Position numbers and translations under genes: made by a program | NCBI GenBank assembly: GCA_007121025.1 | Contig: SKMO01000080.1 | Span: forward strand, 1-36,336 | Reading direction: 5' to 3' | From: Bacillota bacterium | GTDB taxonomy: Bacteria; Bacillota; TC1; UBA5767 | DNA length: 36,336 nucleotides | The notes under the pieces: generated by a model | Seen by the model: only the letters and a program-made list of their open reading frames with translations | What the model was told of the DNA's origin: nothing | Databases searched by the model: none | In this document: in pieces, positions 14,690 through 22,597 of the stretch | Position numbering within the stretch: position 1 is the first letter of the stretch | Layout: each line of letters starts with the position of its first letter

Positions 14690-15378
14690 GCCCCCAGCAC
14701 CTCTTTTTTAATGCATGTCATTTCATCACTGAGTGTGTAAACAATGGGCTTTCCCTGGGGAATCTCCAAATCAAAGACTTCTTCAGGACCCAGACCTTCG
14801 ACCATGGTCATGATTCCCCGGATGCTGTTTTGATGGGCCACCACCAGTACACGCCGGCCAATTTTGACCATGGGCGCGATTTTGTTGTCCCAATGGGGAT
14901 AGATTCGCGAGAAGGTCTCCAACAAGGTTTCCCCGGAAGGAATCTCTTCAGGAATCAGGTCCTGATACCGGGGATCATGGGATGGATGCCGGGGATCACT
15001 TTCCTCCACCCGGGGAACCCGGACATCGTAACCGGTCAACCAGTTGTGCAGTTTTTGTTCTCCGTACCGGGATGCAATCTCGTCAAAACTCATGCCCTCG
15101 AGCATGCCGTAATGCCGACCATTCAACCGCCAGCTCTTGTTGACTTTGACCCATTGCAGGTCCATCTGTGCAAGAATCTCCCACAGCGTCTCAATGGCCC
15201 GCTTCAGGACTGACGTATAGGCCAGGTCAAAGACAAAGCCATGCTCCCGCAGCAGTTCTCCGGCCTGTCTGGCTTCCTGTCTCCCCTGATCGGACAGCGG
15301 CAGATCCCGCCAGCCAATGACGGTTTCATTCATGGCCTCTTCTGTACTTCCGCTGCATACCACTACCAGCTGCATCAT
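14686..15378 (-). CDS. GpmA-type phosphoglycerate mutase homologue lacking catalytic residues
   Basis: A 230-residue histidine-phosphatase-fold protein that aligns along its whole length with cofactor-dependent phosphoglycerate mutase (GpmA): TGW-like GWRDLPLSDQG, TSVLKRAIETLWEIL, RLN-RHYG, AHQNSIRG near the end. But the phospho-acceptor motif RHGES near the N-terminus reads CSGST (residues 8-12), so the catalytic His is Ser9. The acid Glu of NERHYG is Gly87 (NGRHYG). The second His (His182) is kept. It is therefore probably not an active mutase. The frame is intact and translationally coupled to both neighbours (HAD upstream, Nudix downstream), so it is unlikely to be a decaying pseudogene. 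The start may be either of two adjacent ATGs (15378 or 15375). A regulatory or ligand-binding role is inference. Confidence 0.85.
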   Translation of the reverse strand: MMQLVVVCSGSTEEAMNETVIGWRDLPLSDQGRQEARQAGELLREHGFVFDLAYTSVLKRAIETLWEILAQMDLQWVKVNKSWRLNGRHYGMLEGMSFDEIASRYGEQKLHNWLTGYDVRVPRVEESDPRHPSHDPRYQDLIPEEIPSGETLLETFSRIYPHWDNKIAPMVKIGRRVLVVAHQNSIRGIMTMVEGLGPEEVFDLEIPQGKPIVYTLSDEMTCIKKEVLGA

Positions 15379-15381
15379 CCC

Positions 15382-16128
15382 TTATACCCCCCGTTCGTTC
15401 CAAATCAACGCGCCTCTTTCGTCTATTATATCTGAAATGTTCATAATGATCACGTCTGCCAACGGCTCCAGATCTTCCCGGGATCCGGTGCCACACAAAA
15501 CGCCAACGAGAAACCCGGCTCCCGCACCCTCACCAAAACGCAAGTCGGTGGGCGTGTCACCCACCATGGCCACGTCCTGTGGATCCAGTCCATACTGACG
15601 ACAGAAGACCGCCATCATTTCAGGGGCCGGCTTTGGCGCCCAGCAGCCGTTGTCCGCTCCGATAAAATCAAAATATGAGGCCAGCCCCAGCCGACGCAGA
15701 CCCTGTCGGGCAGAACCATCGCTGTCCGCTGTGGCCAATCCGATAATCAGTCCCCTTTGCCGCAGCGTTTCAAAGAACCGGGGAAGCCCTTCTTCCGTGG
15801 GCACCACCGGCAATTCTGCTGCGATCTGGTCAAACAGTGCTGTGGATTGGGTCACAAACTGTTCATCGTCCGGAATCATCGTATGCTTTCTCAGCACCGG
15901 CAGAAAATCCAGTGCCACATCCCGGTTGGTTCCCTGAGCCATGGATCCCTCCGGATCAATGCGGACATCAAAGACCCCGATCGCCTCCAGCATTTCCCGG
16001 GCAATCTGTGGTTCCTCCCGATCGTAGCGCTGCAGAAGGCTTTCAACCACCCGGTTTGCCACCGGAAGCCAGGTTTGTTCAAAATTCACCAGTGTTCCAT
16101 CTTTGTCAAACAGGACTGCTCTGATCAT
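15382..16128 (-). CDS. HAD-family phosphatase, phosphoglycolate-phosphatase-like
   Basis: A 248-residue HAD superfamily hydrolase, type IA, that removes phosphate from a small molecule. Motif I is FDKDGTL (nucleophile Asp8, acid Asp10), motif II is ATADS, motif III uses the Lys of APKPAPEM, and motif IV is GDTPTDLRFG. An alpha-helical cap lies between motifs I and II. It resembles phosphoglycolate phosphatases (Gph/PpaX), but specificity cannot be read. The frame continues 51 codons upstream, over the fba terminator and stop, but the ATG at 16126-16128 starts the HAD fold exactly and has GGGGG upstream. Three bases separate its stop from the next gene. Confidence 0.87.
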   Translation of the reverse strand: MIRAVLFDKDGTLVNFEQTWLPVANRVVESLLQRYDREEPQIAREMLEAIGVFDVRIDPEGSMAQGTNRDVALDFLPVLRKHTMIPDDEQFVTQSTALFDQIAAELPVVPTEEGLPRFFETLRQRGLIIGLATADSDGSARQGLRRLGLASYFDFIGADNGCWAPKPAPEMMAVFCRQYGLDPQDVAMVGDTPTDLRFGEGAGAGFLVGVLCGTGSREDLEPLADVIIMNISDIIDERGALIWNERGV

Positions 16129-16152
16129 TCCACTGCCCCCTTCCGCCAACGT

Positions 16153-16185
16153 AAAGGAAGACCGCCAAGGCGGTCCCTTTCCTTT
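16153..16185 (-). terminator. Hairpin terminator after fba
   Basis: On the minus strand AAAGG-x-GACCGCC pairs with GGCGGTC-x-CCTTT around a TT loop, and starts at the fba stop codon. The tail is short and mixed (TTCCTTT), so termination may be partial, with read-through to the HAD gene. Confidence 0.6.
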
Positions 16186-17113
16186 AAAGTTTATTGTCGC
16201 AACCCAGCACGTTGATGATTTTGTGACGCACAATGTCCCGGATGGCATCCCGGGCCGGGGCCAAATATTTTCTGGGGTCAAAGTTCTCAGGATCTTCCGC
16301 CAGAGACTTCCGGATGGTTCCGGTCATGGCCAGCCGCAGATCAGAATCAATATTAATTTTGCAGACCGCCATGGATGCAGCCCTGCGCAGCATGTCTTCC
16401 GGCACACCCTGGGCACCCGCCATCCTGCCGCCGTACTGGTTGATCATCTCCACGTACTCCGGAATCACAGAGGATGCTCCGTGAAGCACAATGGGAAATC
16501 CGGGAAGACGGCGTTCGATCTCTTCCAGGATATCAAACCTCAGGGTCGGTTCTCCTTTGAATTTAAACGCCCCGTGACTGGTGCCAATGGCAATGGCCAA
16601 AGAGTCGACCCCTGTTCGGGTCACAAACTCCTCCACTTCATCCGGTCTGGTGTAACTGGCGTCCTCAGCAGTCACGTTGACATCATCTTCCACACCGGCC
16701 AGACGGCCCAGTTCCCCTTCCACCACCACGTCGCGTTCGTGAGCGTAATCCACCACACGCCGGGTCAGTTCAATGTTCTCGTCAAACGACAGATGCGATC
16801 CGTCAATCATGACTGAGGTGAACCCTCCGTCGATACAGGATTTGCACAATTCAAAACTGTCCCCGTGGTCCAGGTGAAGGGCGATCGGCAAATCCGTCTC
16901 TTCCAGAGCGGCCTCCACCAGTTTCACCAAATAGGTGTGGTTCGCATATTTTCTGGCACCGGCAGATACCTGAAGAATCAACGGCGCTTTTTCCTCTGCT
17001 GCAGCTTCAGTAATCCCCTGAATGATCTCCATATTATTTACATTGAAGGCCCCAATCGCATAACCTCCGGCGTAAGCGTCCTTGAACATTTTTTTCGTTG
17101 TCACCAATGGCAT
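16184..17113 (-). CDS. fba: Class II fructose-bisphosphate aldolase
   Basis: Zinc-dependent cytosolic aldolase that splits fructose-1,6-bisphosphate into glyceraldehyde 3-phosphate and dihydroxyacetone phosphate (glycolysis and gluconeogenesis). The 309 residues match the Gram-positive FbaA type. Visible are AFNVNNMEI, ALHLDHGDSFE (catalytic Asp82, zinc His83), the zinc ligand in TSHGAFKF, VLHGASSV, and KINIDSDLR near the C-terminus. A related tagatose-bisphosphate aldolase cannot be fully excluded. The ATG follows a GGGGG SD. It lies 45 bases after the MFS gene and ends in a hairpin. Confidence 0.94.
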   Translation of the reverse strand: MPLVTTKKMFKDAYAGGYAIGAFNVNNMEIIQGITEAAAEEKAPLILQVSAGARKYANHTYLVKLVEAALEETDLPIALHLDHGDSFELCKSCIDGGFTSVMIDGSHLSFDENIELTRRVVDYAHERDVVVEGELGRLAGVEDDVNVTAEDASYTRPDEVEEFVTRTGVDSLAIAIGTSHGAFKFKGEPTLRFDILEEIERRLPGFPIVLHGASSVIPEYVEMINQYGGRMAGAQGVPEDMLRRAASMAVCKINIDSDLRLAMTGTIRKSLAEDPENFDPRKYLAPARDAIRDIVRHKIINVLGCDNKL

Positions 17114-17143
17114 CTTTTTATACCCCCTTATTCTCTCTAAGAC

Positions 17144-17152
17144 ATTTTACCA
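17144..17152 (-). promoter_or_regulatory. Extended -10 promoter candidate for fba
   Basis: TGGTAAAAT on the minus strand (TGn plus TAAAAT) lies 30 bases before the fba ATG, in the 45-base gap after the MFS gene. The -35 is poor. The same 9-mer occurs before the DUF951 gene. Confidence 0.4.
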
Positions 17153-17158
17153 AACAAC

Positions 17159-18346
17159 TTATGGATTGGGTACCTCTTTCGAGGACTTTGTCATGAGGGA
17201 AACCGTGATCCCAAACGCCCCGATGAGCAGAAAAGCCAGCGGGAAAGTAAGTCCAAGCGTCAACGTCCCAAAAAACAGACTGCCTAAAGCGATTCCCGCA
17301 TCAATGTTGCTTTCCTGAAGACCCAATGCCGTTCCACGCAGTTGGGCCGGCGTAATGTCCACCAGCCAACTCACCAGAACAGACACCCCTCCCGTGAAGC
17401 AGGCCCCGGTCAATACCCCGGAGATCAACGCAGCGATCACCGGGCTGACTGGCACCAGAAAGAGCATCGCCATCCCCACTCCCATTCCCAGAAGGGCCGG
17501 TTGTGCAATGACCTGTCTGGAGAAGCGGTCAGAAAGAACGCCGGCCACGACACTGCCCAACAGGCCGCTGGCCGCAAAGACCGTAAAATAGATCCCGGGA
17601 CTGGGGATAGCCGGAAACCTTCCCAGGTAAAGTGTGATGTACGACAGGAGGATTCCGTACGACAAACACAGGGTCAGAATGGACAAGTAGATCTTCCTGT
17701 TGAGGGGTTTGCCCAGAATCAGAGCGGTATCCCGGCGGACACGATTGGCCTCACAGCCTTCCACCCGGCGGTCACGAATGCCCAGGACCAACAGAACTGA
17801 AAGAACACCCAATGCCGAGGAAAGAATAAAGAGCCCGGAAAACCCGGCTGAACTATCCGCCACAGCCAGACCGGCCACCGGCGCGACCATCAGGGCCACC
17901 GAATAGAACGACCGCTGTACGCCAATGGCAAACCCCCGGTGTTCCGGGCTTACCGACTCCGCCACGTAACAGCTGACCGCCGACAGAAAGGACGCCATCC
18001 CGACGGCCATCAGGAGCCGTCCCGCCAGAATCAGTCCGTAGTGGCCGCCGGAGAACCAGAAAACCATCGGTCCGGCCACAAAGGTGCTGCTTCCCAGCAG
18101 CATCATGCCTTTTCGGCCCTTCCGGTCTGCCATGGGCCCCAGATAGAATCGAAACACCACACAGAGCACACTGAAAAAGGTGTTTTGAAACCCCGCCAGA
18201 AATTCACCATGGCCCTGCCGGACAGTGTACACAGGGGCCAGTGACAAAAAAATGAAGTTGATGGCGATGAATATGACGGCAGCCAGCACTGTCAGCACAT
18301 AGTCCTTTCCGGTGATCGCCTGCAAACGTCCACTTCTGCTGTTCAT
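17159..18346 (-). CDS. Major facilitator superfamily transporter
   Basis: A 395-residue membrane protein with about 12 helices and the MFS fold. Motif A appears after helix 2 as GPMADRKGRKGMMLLG, and again in the second half as GVLSDRFSRQ. The ligand is not known. The overall style (drug or sugar efflux, YfcJ/YttB-like) hints at export, but this is weak. The ATG at 18344-18346 is chosen because GGAGGACAAACAA precedes it; the frame extends ten codons further without an SD. It is divergent from the transglutaminase-like gene, with a palindrome between them, and lies upstream of fba. Confidence 0.85.
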   Translation of the reverse strand: MNSRSGRLQAITGKDYVLTVLAAVIFIAINFIFLSLAPVYTVRQGHGEFLAGFQNTFFSVLCVVFRFYLGPMADRKGRKGMMLLGSSTFVAGPMVFWFSGGHYGLILAGRLLMAVGMASFLSAVSCYVAESVSPEHRGFAIGVQRSFYSVALMVAPVAGLAVADSSAGFSGLFILSSALGVLSVLLVLGIRDRRVEGCEANRVRRDTALILGKPLNRKIYLSILTLCLSYGILLSYITLYLGRFPAIPSPGIYFTVFAASGLLGSVVAGVLSDRFSRQVIAQPALLGMGVGMAMLFLVPVSPVIAALISGVLTGACFTGGVSVLVSWLVDITPAQLRGTALGLQESNIDAGIALGSLFFGTLTLGLTFPLAFLLIGAFGITVSLMTKSSKEVPNP

Positions 18347-18413
18347 TTGTTTGTCCTCCAATTGACCGAACGCCATTATGCGTTGAATTGTGTTAAGATG
18401 GATGGAGACGATG

Positions 18414-18425
18414 CGGTTTAAACCG
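18414..18425. promoter_or_regulatory. Perfect 12-base palindrome in divergent promoter region
   Basis: CGGTTTAAACCG lies in the 131-base gap between the divergent MFS and transglutaminase-like genes. A perfect palindrome at this place fits a repressor operator, but it is short and could occur by chance. No promoter elements were clear. Confidence 0.3.
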
Positions 18426-18477
18426 GGCCGTTTCCACTGTCACCATTTGAAAAATCGTTTTAAAAAGGAGTAAACCC

Positions 18478-20226
18478 ATGCTTGATCTTCATAATCCAAA
18501 ATCGATGGAAAAATACTCATCGGCGGTCACGTTGTCCGATATGGAAATCTTCATCTTTCCGGAGCTGATGTACGCACTGGCACTGGCAAACATCATGTCT
18601 CCTCTGATCTGGGAGTGGAAGGACGATTCATGGTTTTCCAAACTGGACACCATGTCCGATTACCGAAAGATCCATCGTATCAAACAGTATATCATGAATC
18701 ACTTTGATTTTAACCTGGACCTTGACACCTGGGGCCTGACCGACAAGCCCAGCGAAATGAACCGCTTTCAGGATTTCGTCGATGAGGCCACCCTCTCACA
18801 GAGCAATGCACTTTTTGGCTATGAGGGCGACAAATATTACTTTGACATCGATATCCGCCGGCATTTCGGCCTGGACAAATACACCTCCGACGTGATCCCC
18901 TACTGGAAAACAGAGACGGTGGACGCCATGGTCAGTTTCCAGCTGCGGGAGGGATACCGCAAGGGGGCCGGAGAATGCGTTTCGCTGTCCACACTATACT
19001 ATGCTGCTCTCGTGATTCTGGGTGGGATTCCCACCGAAGACATCTATATGATCGCAACCCCGTTGCATTCGCAAAATTTTGTGGATCTTGGGGATGGACT
19101 GTTAACCAATAATCGGCGTCTGGTCACCCATAACATGTGGTTTAATGGCACGGAGCTGTCCAACAAGGCCAAGCGGGCCCTGGTCAACGAACGGGTCACG
19201 TTCGTCTCGTCCAGCACCGGTTATGTACACCGGATCTACGATGAGGCGACCATGCCTGCAGAACAGTATCGCCATTTTCAGAACCGCTTACTCGATTTCT
19301 TGTCCACCGAAATCAGCTATGAGATCCTGGTGAATTTTCTTCGGGAACACAACCATTTGCAACGGTGTTTTCAGCTCGAACACTCACGGTTTGGACACAC
19401 GCTGTATATCCCGATCGAGAAGATCTTCCAATATGAACACTCCAGCAACTTCCGAGCGGGAACAAACACGGAGGAAAAGCTCCTCGATGACATCGACGAG
19501 GATGTGTTTTACCCTCACCCGATGGAAAACCGGTTGTCGCTAAACACATTGAAGGAGATCTTCGACAGCCACAGTTTCACGCTGGACACGCTTGAGCGAA
19601 ACCCCGAAACCCTGACGGATCTTCTGGGCAGCTACTGTGAACGGGCAAAAGAGATCGTCACTGAGCTTCTGGTGTTTTGCCGGACAGTGCCACTCCTGCC
19701 GGACATCGACAAAACGGTTGTGCGACCGCAGAAACACGATCTGACTCTGCGCGGACTTCGCTCCAGAACGGAGATCCAGGAGGCGCTTAGCTCTCTGCGT
19801 GAACAGGATGAACTTGTCGGTTTGGCATTTATGGCCTACAGAGATATCCGGGGCGACTACTGGTATCCGTTCCTGAAAGCCAGCCTGGAACGCAATCCGG
19901 TCTGCCTGGCCGCCACCCGGGATTTGGCGCCACGGACCATCTATGAGCAGCTTCTGAAACTCCCGAATCAATCGATCTACAGTGAGGACCGGTTGGCCCA
20001 ACCGGATGAAGTTCACAATTTTGGAACCGGCGACGGTCTGGAAAAGGCGCTCTACCTCTTAACGGTGCTGAACAGGAATGAACCCCGGACCATCTGGACT
20101 CTGTCCCGCAATGGGAGCAAAGTCACTCTGCGCTACGGTGACACCGTCTACGTTTTCCTCACCGCCAAAAACTGCCTGATCCCCGAAAATTTGTATGAAA
20201 AAGCAATGGAACTGGCCATCGGCTAG
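18478..20226 (+). CDS. Cytosolic protein with transglutaminase-like Cys-His-Asp core
   Basis: A 582-residue protein of no family I can name. It has no signal peptide or clear membrane helix. The central part resembles the transglutaminase/cysteine-protease fold: GAGECVSLSTLYYAALVILG (nucleophile candidate Cys167), then ATPLHSQNFVDLGDGLLTNN with His197 and Asp206 or Asn211 as partners. The first 150 residues are acidic and Trp/Tyr-rich; the last 350 are helical, with repeated Leu-rich stretches and no recognised motif. The ATG has AAAAGGAG 7 bases upstream. It stands alone on the plus strand, divergent from the MFS gene and followed by a glucosaminidase. A peptide-bond or amide reaction on a cytosolic substrate is likely but unproven. 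Confidence 0.75.
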   Translation: MLDLHNPKSMEKYSSAVTLSDMEIFIFPELMYALALANIMSPLIWEWKDDSWFSKLDTMSDYRKIHRIKQYIMNHFDFNLDLDTWGLTDKPSEMNRFQDFVDEATLSQSNALFGYEGDKYYFDIDIRRHFGLDKYTSDVIPYWKTETVDAMVSFQLREGYRKGAGECVSLSTLYYAALVILGGIPTEDIYMIATPLHSQNFVDLGDGLLTNNRRLVTHNMWFNGTELSNKAKRALVNERVTFVSSSTGYVHRIYDEATMPAEQYRHFQNRLLDFLSTEISYEILVNFLREHNHLQRCFQLEHSRFGHTLYIPIEKIFQYEHSSNFRAGTNTEEKLLDDIDEDVFYPHPMENRLSLNTLKEIFDSHSFTLDTLERNPETLTDLLGSYCERAKEIVTELLVFCRTVPLLPDIDKTVVRPQKHDLTLRGLRSRTEIQEALSSLREQDELVGLAFMAYRDIRGDYWYPFLKASLERNPVCLAATRDLAPRTIYEQLLKLPNQSIYSEDRLAQPDEVHNFGTGDGLEKALYLLTVLNRNEPRTIWTLSRNGSKVTLRYGDTVYVFLTAKNCLIPENLYEKAMELAIG

Positions 20227-20238
20227 TTCCATTTTATT

Positions 20239-20284
20239 GAATACGGCCGCAAAAGAGCGTTTAGATGAGCAAGGCGGCGTATTC
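20239..20284 (+). other. Long-range stem-loop in gap before the glucosaminidase gene
   Basis: GAATACGGCCGC (20239-20250) pairs with GGCGGCGTATTC (20273-20284) over 11 bp with one bulge. No T-tract follows, so it is not a standard terminator. The rest of the 208-base gap (20227-20434) shows no supported gene or clear promoter, and I could not match a known riboswitch. Confidence 0.4.
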
Positions 20285-20434
20285 ATGAGATTTGTATTGA
20301 GGTCGTCTTGGAGAACGAGTCCACTCTCGGCTAGATACCGTTCACCACGCACCCCTCTGCTTTTCTTCTTCTCCCGGAATGTGGTAGGCTTGTCTTCGTG
20401 AGTGAAAATCCAATTATGAAGGAAAGGAATGAGG

Positions 20435-21115
20435 ATGATGAACAAATCCAATGCGATTTCGGACAAGAAACTGTTTCTGATCATCGCTGTGGTCTTTCTG
20501 ATCACTGCGCTGTTCTCAGCAACCATTTCATATGCCAGCAATTCTTCCTCTGACCATGACGACCATACCGAAACCACCCGGATACAGGCAAGCGCGATTG
20601 CCTTTTCCCCGGTCGACGTCAGAGTTGATGCGCCCATCGTTCCGGTCTCTTCACCGGACATGGAGGAAAAATACAGTGACTTTCCGCTGAAAAGCAGAAC
20701 GTCCGCAACTGAAGATGAACTCAATGGTGCCCTGGAGGGCACACCCATGGAAGGAATGGCCGGTGCCTTCCTCAATGCCCAGGAACGCTACGGCGTCAAT
20801 GCCACTGCACTGCTGGCATTGGCCATCCATGAAAGCGCCTGGGGTCGCAGCGGTTTTGCCAGAAACCGCAACAACCTGTTTGGCTTTCAGGCCTACACAC
20901 ACAATCCCGGGGCAGCCCGCCGGTTTGACACCGTGGACGAAGGCATTGATGTGGTCACAGATTTCATCGAGTCCCAATATCTGACAGAAGGCGGCAAGCA
21001 TTACCGCGGGGGAACCCTGCGGGACATGAACCCCATCTACTCCGCGGATGCCAGCTGGATGTCCAAGGTCGCCCTTTTATGGGCCAACTTGGAGAACGGG
21101 CGATACCTGGATTAA
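20435..21115 (+). CDS. Exported glucosaminidase, GH73-type peptidoglycan hydrolase
   Basis: A 226-residue enzyme that should cut the glycan strands of peptidoglycan. An N-terminal hydrophobic segment (LFLIIAVVFLITALFSATI) acts as signal peptide or membrane anchor, followed by a 60-residue Ser/Asp-rich linker. The catalytic domain is of the glucosaminidase (GH73/FlgJ-like) type, with ALLALAIHESAWGRSGFA (catalytic Glu near 133), NNLFGFQAY, and the C-terminal YSADASWMSKVALLW. The ATG at 20435 is preferred as AAAGGA lies 6 bases upstream; ATG at 20429 or 20438 is possible. It has no wall-binding domain. A terminator follows. Confidence 0.87.
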   Translation: MMNKSNAISDKKLFLIIAVVFLITALFSATISYASNSSSDHDDHTETTRIQASAIAFSPVDVRVDAPIVPVSSPDMEEKYSDFPLKSRTSATEDELNGALEGTPMEGMAGAFLNAQERYGVNATALLALAIHESAWGRSGFARNRNNLFGFQAYTHNPGAARRFDTVDEGIDVVTDFIESQYLTEGGKHYRGGTLRDMNPIYSADASWMSKVALLWANLENGRYLD

Positions 21116-21141
21116 AGGCCAGACCCAATCAAAAACACAGC

Positions 21142-21186
21142 GAACCGCTCACACCCCAAGCAAAAGGGTCCTGAGCGGTTCTTATT
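21142..21186. terminator. Terminator between convergent glucosaminidase and tadA genes
   Basis: GAACCGCTCA (21142-21151) and TGAGCGGTTC (21172-21181) form a perfect 10-bp stem with a 20-base loop, itself holding a CCC/GGG pair. TTATT follows on the plus strand and a T-run (GTGTTTTTG) a few bases past the stem on the minus strand. It overlaps the tadA stop. Confidence 0.7.
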
Positions 21187-21664
21187 CGTGCATCCGTCCC
21201 GTTGATTGCGTTCGTTTTCCGCGGATCTTATCAAACCCCTGTTCCAACAAATGCCGGCAAGCTTCTTCCCGGATTCCTCCGACCACATCCACCTCATGAT
21301 AACTGGACCGGTGCCGAAGGAGATTGATCGTGGACTCCACTGCTCCCGTTTTTCCATCTGCCACCCCATAGACCAGAAGCCCGATCCGGGCCTGACTGAT
21401 GGCGCTGGCACACATGGGGCAGGGCTCCAGGGTGACAAACAGAGCACAGTTCTCCAGCCGCCAATCTCCAAGGCGTTTGGCAGCTTCCCGTATCACAAGC
21501 ATTTCGGCATGAGCGGTGGGATCATGTTGTCCTTCCCTGCGGTTGTGATCCCTGGCGATCACCTGACCGCCACAGACCAGAACAGCGCCTACCGGAATCT
21601 CCCCTTCCGACAACGCACACCGCCCTTCCTCGACGGCTATATCCATATACTTGAAATAGTCCAT
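21182..21664 (-). CDS. tadA: tRNA adenosine(34) deaminase
   Basis: Zinc enzyme that converts adenosine to inosine at the wobble position of tRNA-Arg(ACG). The 160 residues show the deaminase signature AHAEM (His52 zinc ligand, Glu54 proton shuttle) and TLEPCPMCASAI (Cys82, Cys85). The ATG at 21662-21664 has GAAGGAG 6 bases upstream and starts MDYFKYMDIAVEEG, as in relatives; an 11-codon extension has no support. It lies 10 bases after cvfB in the msrB-cvfB-tadA run. The name is shared with, but unrelated to, the pilus ATPase TadA. Confidence 0.94.
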   Translation of the reverse strand: MDYFKYMDIAVEEGRCALSEGEIPVGAVLVCGGQVIARDHNRREGQHDPTAHAEMLVIREAAKRLGDWRLENCALFVTLEPCPMCASAISQARIGLLVYGVADGKTGAVESTINLLRHRSSYHEVDVVGGIREEACRHLLEQGFDKIRGKRTQSTGRMHE

Positions 21665-21674
21665 GGCCGCTCCT

Positions 21675-22511
21675 TCAGGCCAGACGAATGCCGTCATCCT
21701 CCAGGATGACCTGCCCGTTTTTCCATAAGCGCCCCAATGCCCGTTTGAACGCCGCCTTGCTCATCTGCATCTCCCGACGGATGTCTTCGGGATCACTGCG
21801 GTCATGCAGAGGAAGCCGCCCCCCTGCCTCAATGAGTCGTTTCAGGATTCGTTCGGAATCGTCATCCATCTGTTCGTGCTTTTCCATGCGCAGACTCAGT
21901 TCCAGCCGCCCGTCTTCCCTGACCCGGTTTACTCTGCCGGTGATTGCCTGGCCAATGTGCAGCTTTTCATACAACTCACGCTGGGGAATCATCCCGTGGA
22001 ACTGACTGTTCACCGCCACAAAGGCCCCAAGATCCGGGTTGAGTTCATAAACGATCCCGTCCACACTGTCGTTCCGGGCATAGGGTGACTGTGTACTCAG
22101 AAGGTCATAGATGTTCAATGTCCCGATGACCCGATCCTGCTCCGGCGTAACGGTCACCCCAACAAGAACATTGTGTCCCCGCTTCAGGGTTCCTCTGCGG
22201 TCCCGCTGTTCACTGACCGGCAGAAAGAGATCCCCTGCCAAGCCCCAGTCCAGAAATGTCCCGGAGCGGATGTTTCCCACCACTTCCAACGTTCCAATCT
22301 GCCCCGGCAACAGAAAGGGCCTGTGAGGGGAGCCGATCCAGTGTTCCTGGTCACGACGGTAGACGAACACCTCCAGAGGTGCCCCCTGCCGGATGGCAAA
22401 GGGACCTTTTCGTTCATCCAGAACCACCTTTTCCCCCGTTTCGGTCTCTTCCAGAATGATCCGCGGTGATGTTTCCCGAACCATAAGATTCTTAATCGTT
22501 CCTGCTTTCAT
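21675..22511 (-). CDS. CvfB-like S1-domain RNA-binding protein
   Basis: A 278-residue soluble protein of the CvfB/YitL family, which has three S1-type RNA-binding folds and a C-terminal winged helix. Visible are the first S1 motif (about 70-135, GTFLDWGLAGDLFLP), a second (about 150-210, LGAFVAVNSQFHGMIP), and the C-terminal winged helix (230-278, DPEDIRREMQMSKAAFKRAL). In Staphylococcus CvfB affects virulence gene expression; its exact role elsewhere is unclear. The ATG has GGAGA upstream. It sits between msrB and tadA on the same strand. Confidence 0.85.
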   Translation of the reverse strand: MKAGTIKNLMVRETSPRIILEETETGEKVVLDERKGPFAIRQGAPLEVFVYRRDQEHWIGSPHRPFLLPGQIGTLEVVGNIRSGTFLDWGLAGDLFLPVSEQRDRRGTLKRGHNVLVGVTVTPEQDRVIGTLNIYDLLSTQSPYARNDSVDGIVYELNPDLGAFVAVNSQFHGMIPQRELYEKLHIGQAITGRVNRVREDGRLELSLRMEKHEQMDDDSERILKRLIEAGGRLPLHDRSDPEDIRREMQMSKAAFKRALGRLWKNGQVILEDDGIRLA

Positions 22512-22597
22512 CTTTCTGTCTCCTCTCCGGATCTGCGCCGGCCACCCGCACTCGGACCCTTCCGTGACTGGACCGTTTCCCTCGTGCTCTGCCGGAA

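Noticed and set aside
14686-15378. Pseudogene call for the mutase homologue
   Set aside because: The frame is complete, start and stop overlap neighbours, and conservation elsewhere in the protein is high, which fits a maintained pseudoenzyme better.
20227-20434. T-box or c-di-AMP riboswitch before the glucosaminidase gene
   Set aside because: The T-box AGGGTGGNACCGCG motif and the known c-di-AMP core are absent.
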